Shown in pieces: positions 5,388 to 6,144 of a stretch of 6,144 nt of DNA. The position numbers were made by a program, and so were the translations under genes. How positions within the stretch are numbered: position 1 is the first letter of the stretch; every line of letters starts with the position of its first letter. Source of the stretch: Dehalococcoidales bacterium. Its GTDB lineage: Bacteria; Chloroflexota; Dehalococcoidia; Dehalococcoidales; RBG-16-60-22. The stretch is taken from assembly GCA_023135135.1 (NCBI GenBank), contig JAGLTT010000048.1:1-6144 (forward strand), read 5' to 3'. The notes beneath the pieces are model-generated. The model had not been told where the DNA came from, made no database searches, and saw only the letters and a program-made list of their open reading frames with translations.

Positions 5388-6116
5388 TCAACCTCTCGCG
5401 TCTATAAGGCGGCGGCCCAGTTGAGTCTCCAGCTCCAGTCCCCCAGCCAGGGTGAGGTCAAGTCCGCGCGTCACCGCCTGTTTGGCATAGCTTACCGCCA
5501 GACGATTATGCGATTTAATTTTCACAGCCAGTTTCTCTGCTTCCGGCAGCAGGTCGGCGCGGGTAACCACGCGATTGACCAGTTTAAGTCGGCGGGCTTC
5601 TTCCGCCGTGAGCCACCGACCGCTCATGAGCATTTCCGTGGCTGCCGCCCGGCCTATCGTCCGGGGCAGGGTCTGGCTGCCGCCGGCGGCCGGTATGATA
5701 CCCAGTCCCGGCTCCGGCAGGCCGAATCGGGCGTCCTCCGAAGCCAGCCGGATATCGCAGCAGAGGGCCATCTCTATCCCGGAACCGAGCACGTAGCCGT
5801 GTAGAGCGGCGATAAACGGCTTATCGATACTCAGGAAAAGGCCCCAGACGTCTCTCTCAAAGCGCGCCCGCCGCGCGATTATTGGCGACGGCGCGGTAAG
5901 GAACTCTGTAAGGTCAGCGCCGGCACAGAATGCTTTCTCTCCCGCCCCCTTCAGTATAACCACCTCGACTTCGGGGTCGTCCCTGACAGCGCTCAGTACC
6001 TCGTAAAGCTCGTCCCGCATCCGGAGATTATAGGCGTTCAGGGCTTGAGGACGGTTGAGGGTTATAAAGCCGATACCATCCTGCTTTTCGTAGATAATAA
6101 CTTCAAAAGCGCTCAT
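5388..6116 (-). CDS. Enoyl-CoA hydratase/isomerase family protein, short C-terminus
   Basis: 242 residues of crotonase fold. Oxyanion-hole segments are FCAGADL (63-69) and HGYVLGSGIEMAL (106-118). The two acid/base glutamates of true hydratases are present with the proper 20-residue spacing: Glu115 in GSGIE and Glu135 in FGLPE. Hydration of 2-enoyl-CoA in beta-oxidation or a related acid-degrading route is therefore plausible; the exact substrate is open. The protein ends at ETQLGRRLIDARG, about 15-20 residues before the usual C-terminal helix (xDRxEGxxAFxEKRxP), and the sirtuin begins at once. The ATG at 6116 is directly preceded by in-frame TAA and TAG codons, so it is the first start in its frame. 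GAGG lies 12 nt upstream, a rather long spacing. A gene further upstream may end within 6117-6144, but too little is visible to say. Confidence 0.9.
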   Translation of the reverse strand: MSAFEVIIYEKQDGIGFITLNRPQALNAYNLRMRDELYEVLSAVRDDPEVEVVILKGAGEKAFCAGADLTEFLTAPSPIIARRARFERDVWGLFLSIDKPFIAALHGYVLGSGIEMALCCDIRLASEDARFGLPEPGLGIIPAAGGSQTLPRTIGRAAATEMLMSGRWLTAEEARRLKLVNRVVTRADLLPEAEKLAVKIKSHNRLAVSYAKQAVTRGLDLTLAGGLELETQLGRRLIDARG

Positions 6117-6144
6117 TTATGTTATCTACCTCACCCCCTGTGTC

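Overview
The window carries six protein-coding genes and no RNA genes. Five lie on the minus strand in two transcription units. The sixth, on the plus strand, is cut by the left edge. Coding is dense and moderately GC-rich, with one AT-richer intergenic stretch of about 430 bp. The content suits a free-living anaerobic or metabolically versatile bacterium that uses acyl-CoA chemistry. The protein styles and the TTGTCATTGCGAG-type palindromic repeat remind me of Dehalococcoidia-like Chloroflexota or similar environmental lineages. That is a weak impression, not a taxonomic assignment.

Layout, left to right: (1) 1-612 (+), the C-terminal part of a PTP/DSP-type phosphatase with HCAIGKDRTG. (2) 653-1603 (-), a MeaB/ArgK-family GTPase. 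It converges on the phosphatase and sits 17 bp downstream of (3) 1621-2508 (-), an uncharacterised protein built from two cupin-like modules. Genes 2 and 3 look like one operon, with a candidate promoter at 2561-2589 whose -35 lies inside a perfect 17-bp palindrome. (4) 2509-2940, an intergenic region holding that promoter, an 88-bp palindromic repeat, and two minus-strand terminator-like hairpins in tandem. (5) 2941-4497 (-), an AMP-forming acyl-CoA synthetase starting with GTG, with its own candidate promoter. (6) 4601-5386 (-), a Sir2-family NAD-dependent protein deacylase. (7) 5388-6116 (-), a short enoyl-CoA hydratase/isomerase-family protein whose stop codon is 1 nt from the sirtuin start.

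How the genes may work together: the hydratase, sirtuin and acyl-CoA synthetase are consecutive on one strand and probably form an acyl-CoA (fatty, dicarboxylic or aromatic acid) module. AMP-forming acyl-CoA synthetases are classically inactivated by acylation of the lysine in their C-terminal PxxxxGK-like motif and reactivated by sirtuins. Clustering the two suggests a local on/off switch, but this is inference. The GTPase normally protects or loads B12-dependent acyl-CoA mutases; no mutase is present here. Nothing in the window is plainly a new system. The double-cupin/GTPase pair is the least explained part.
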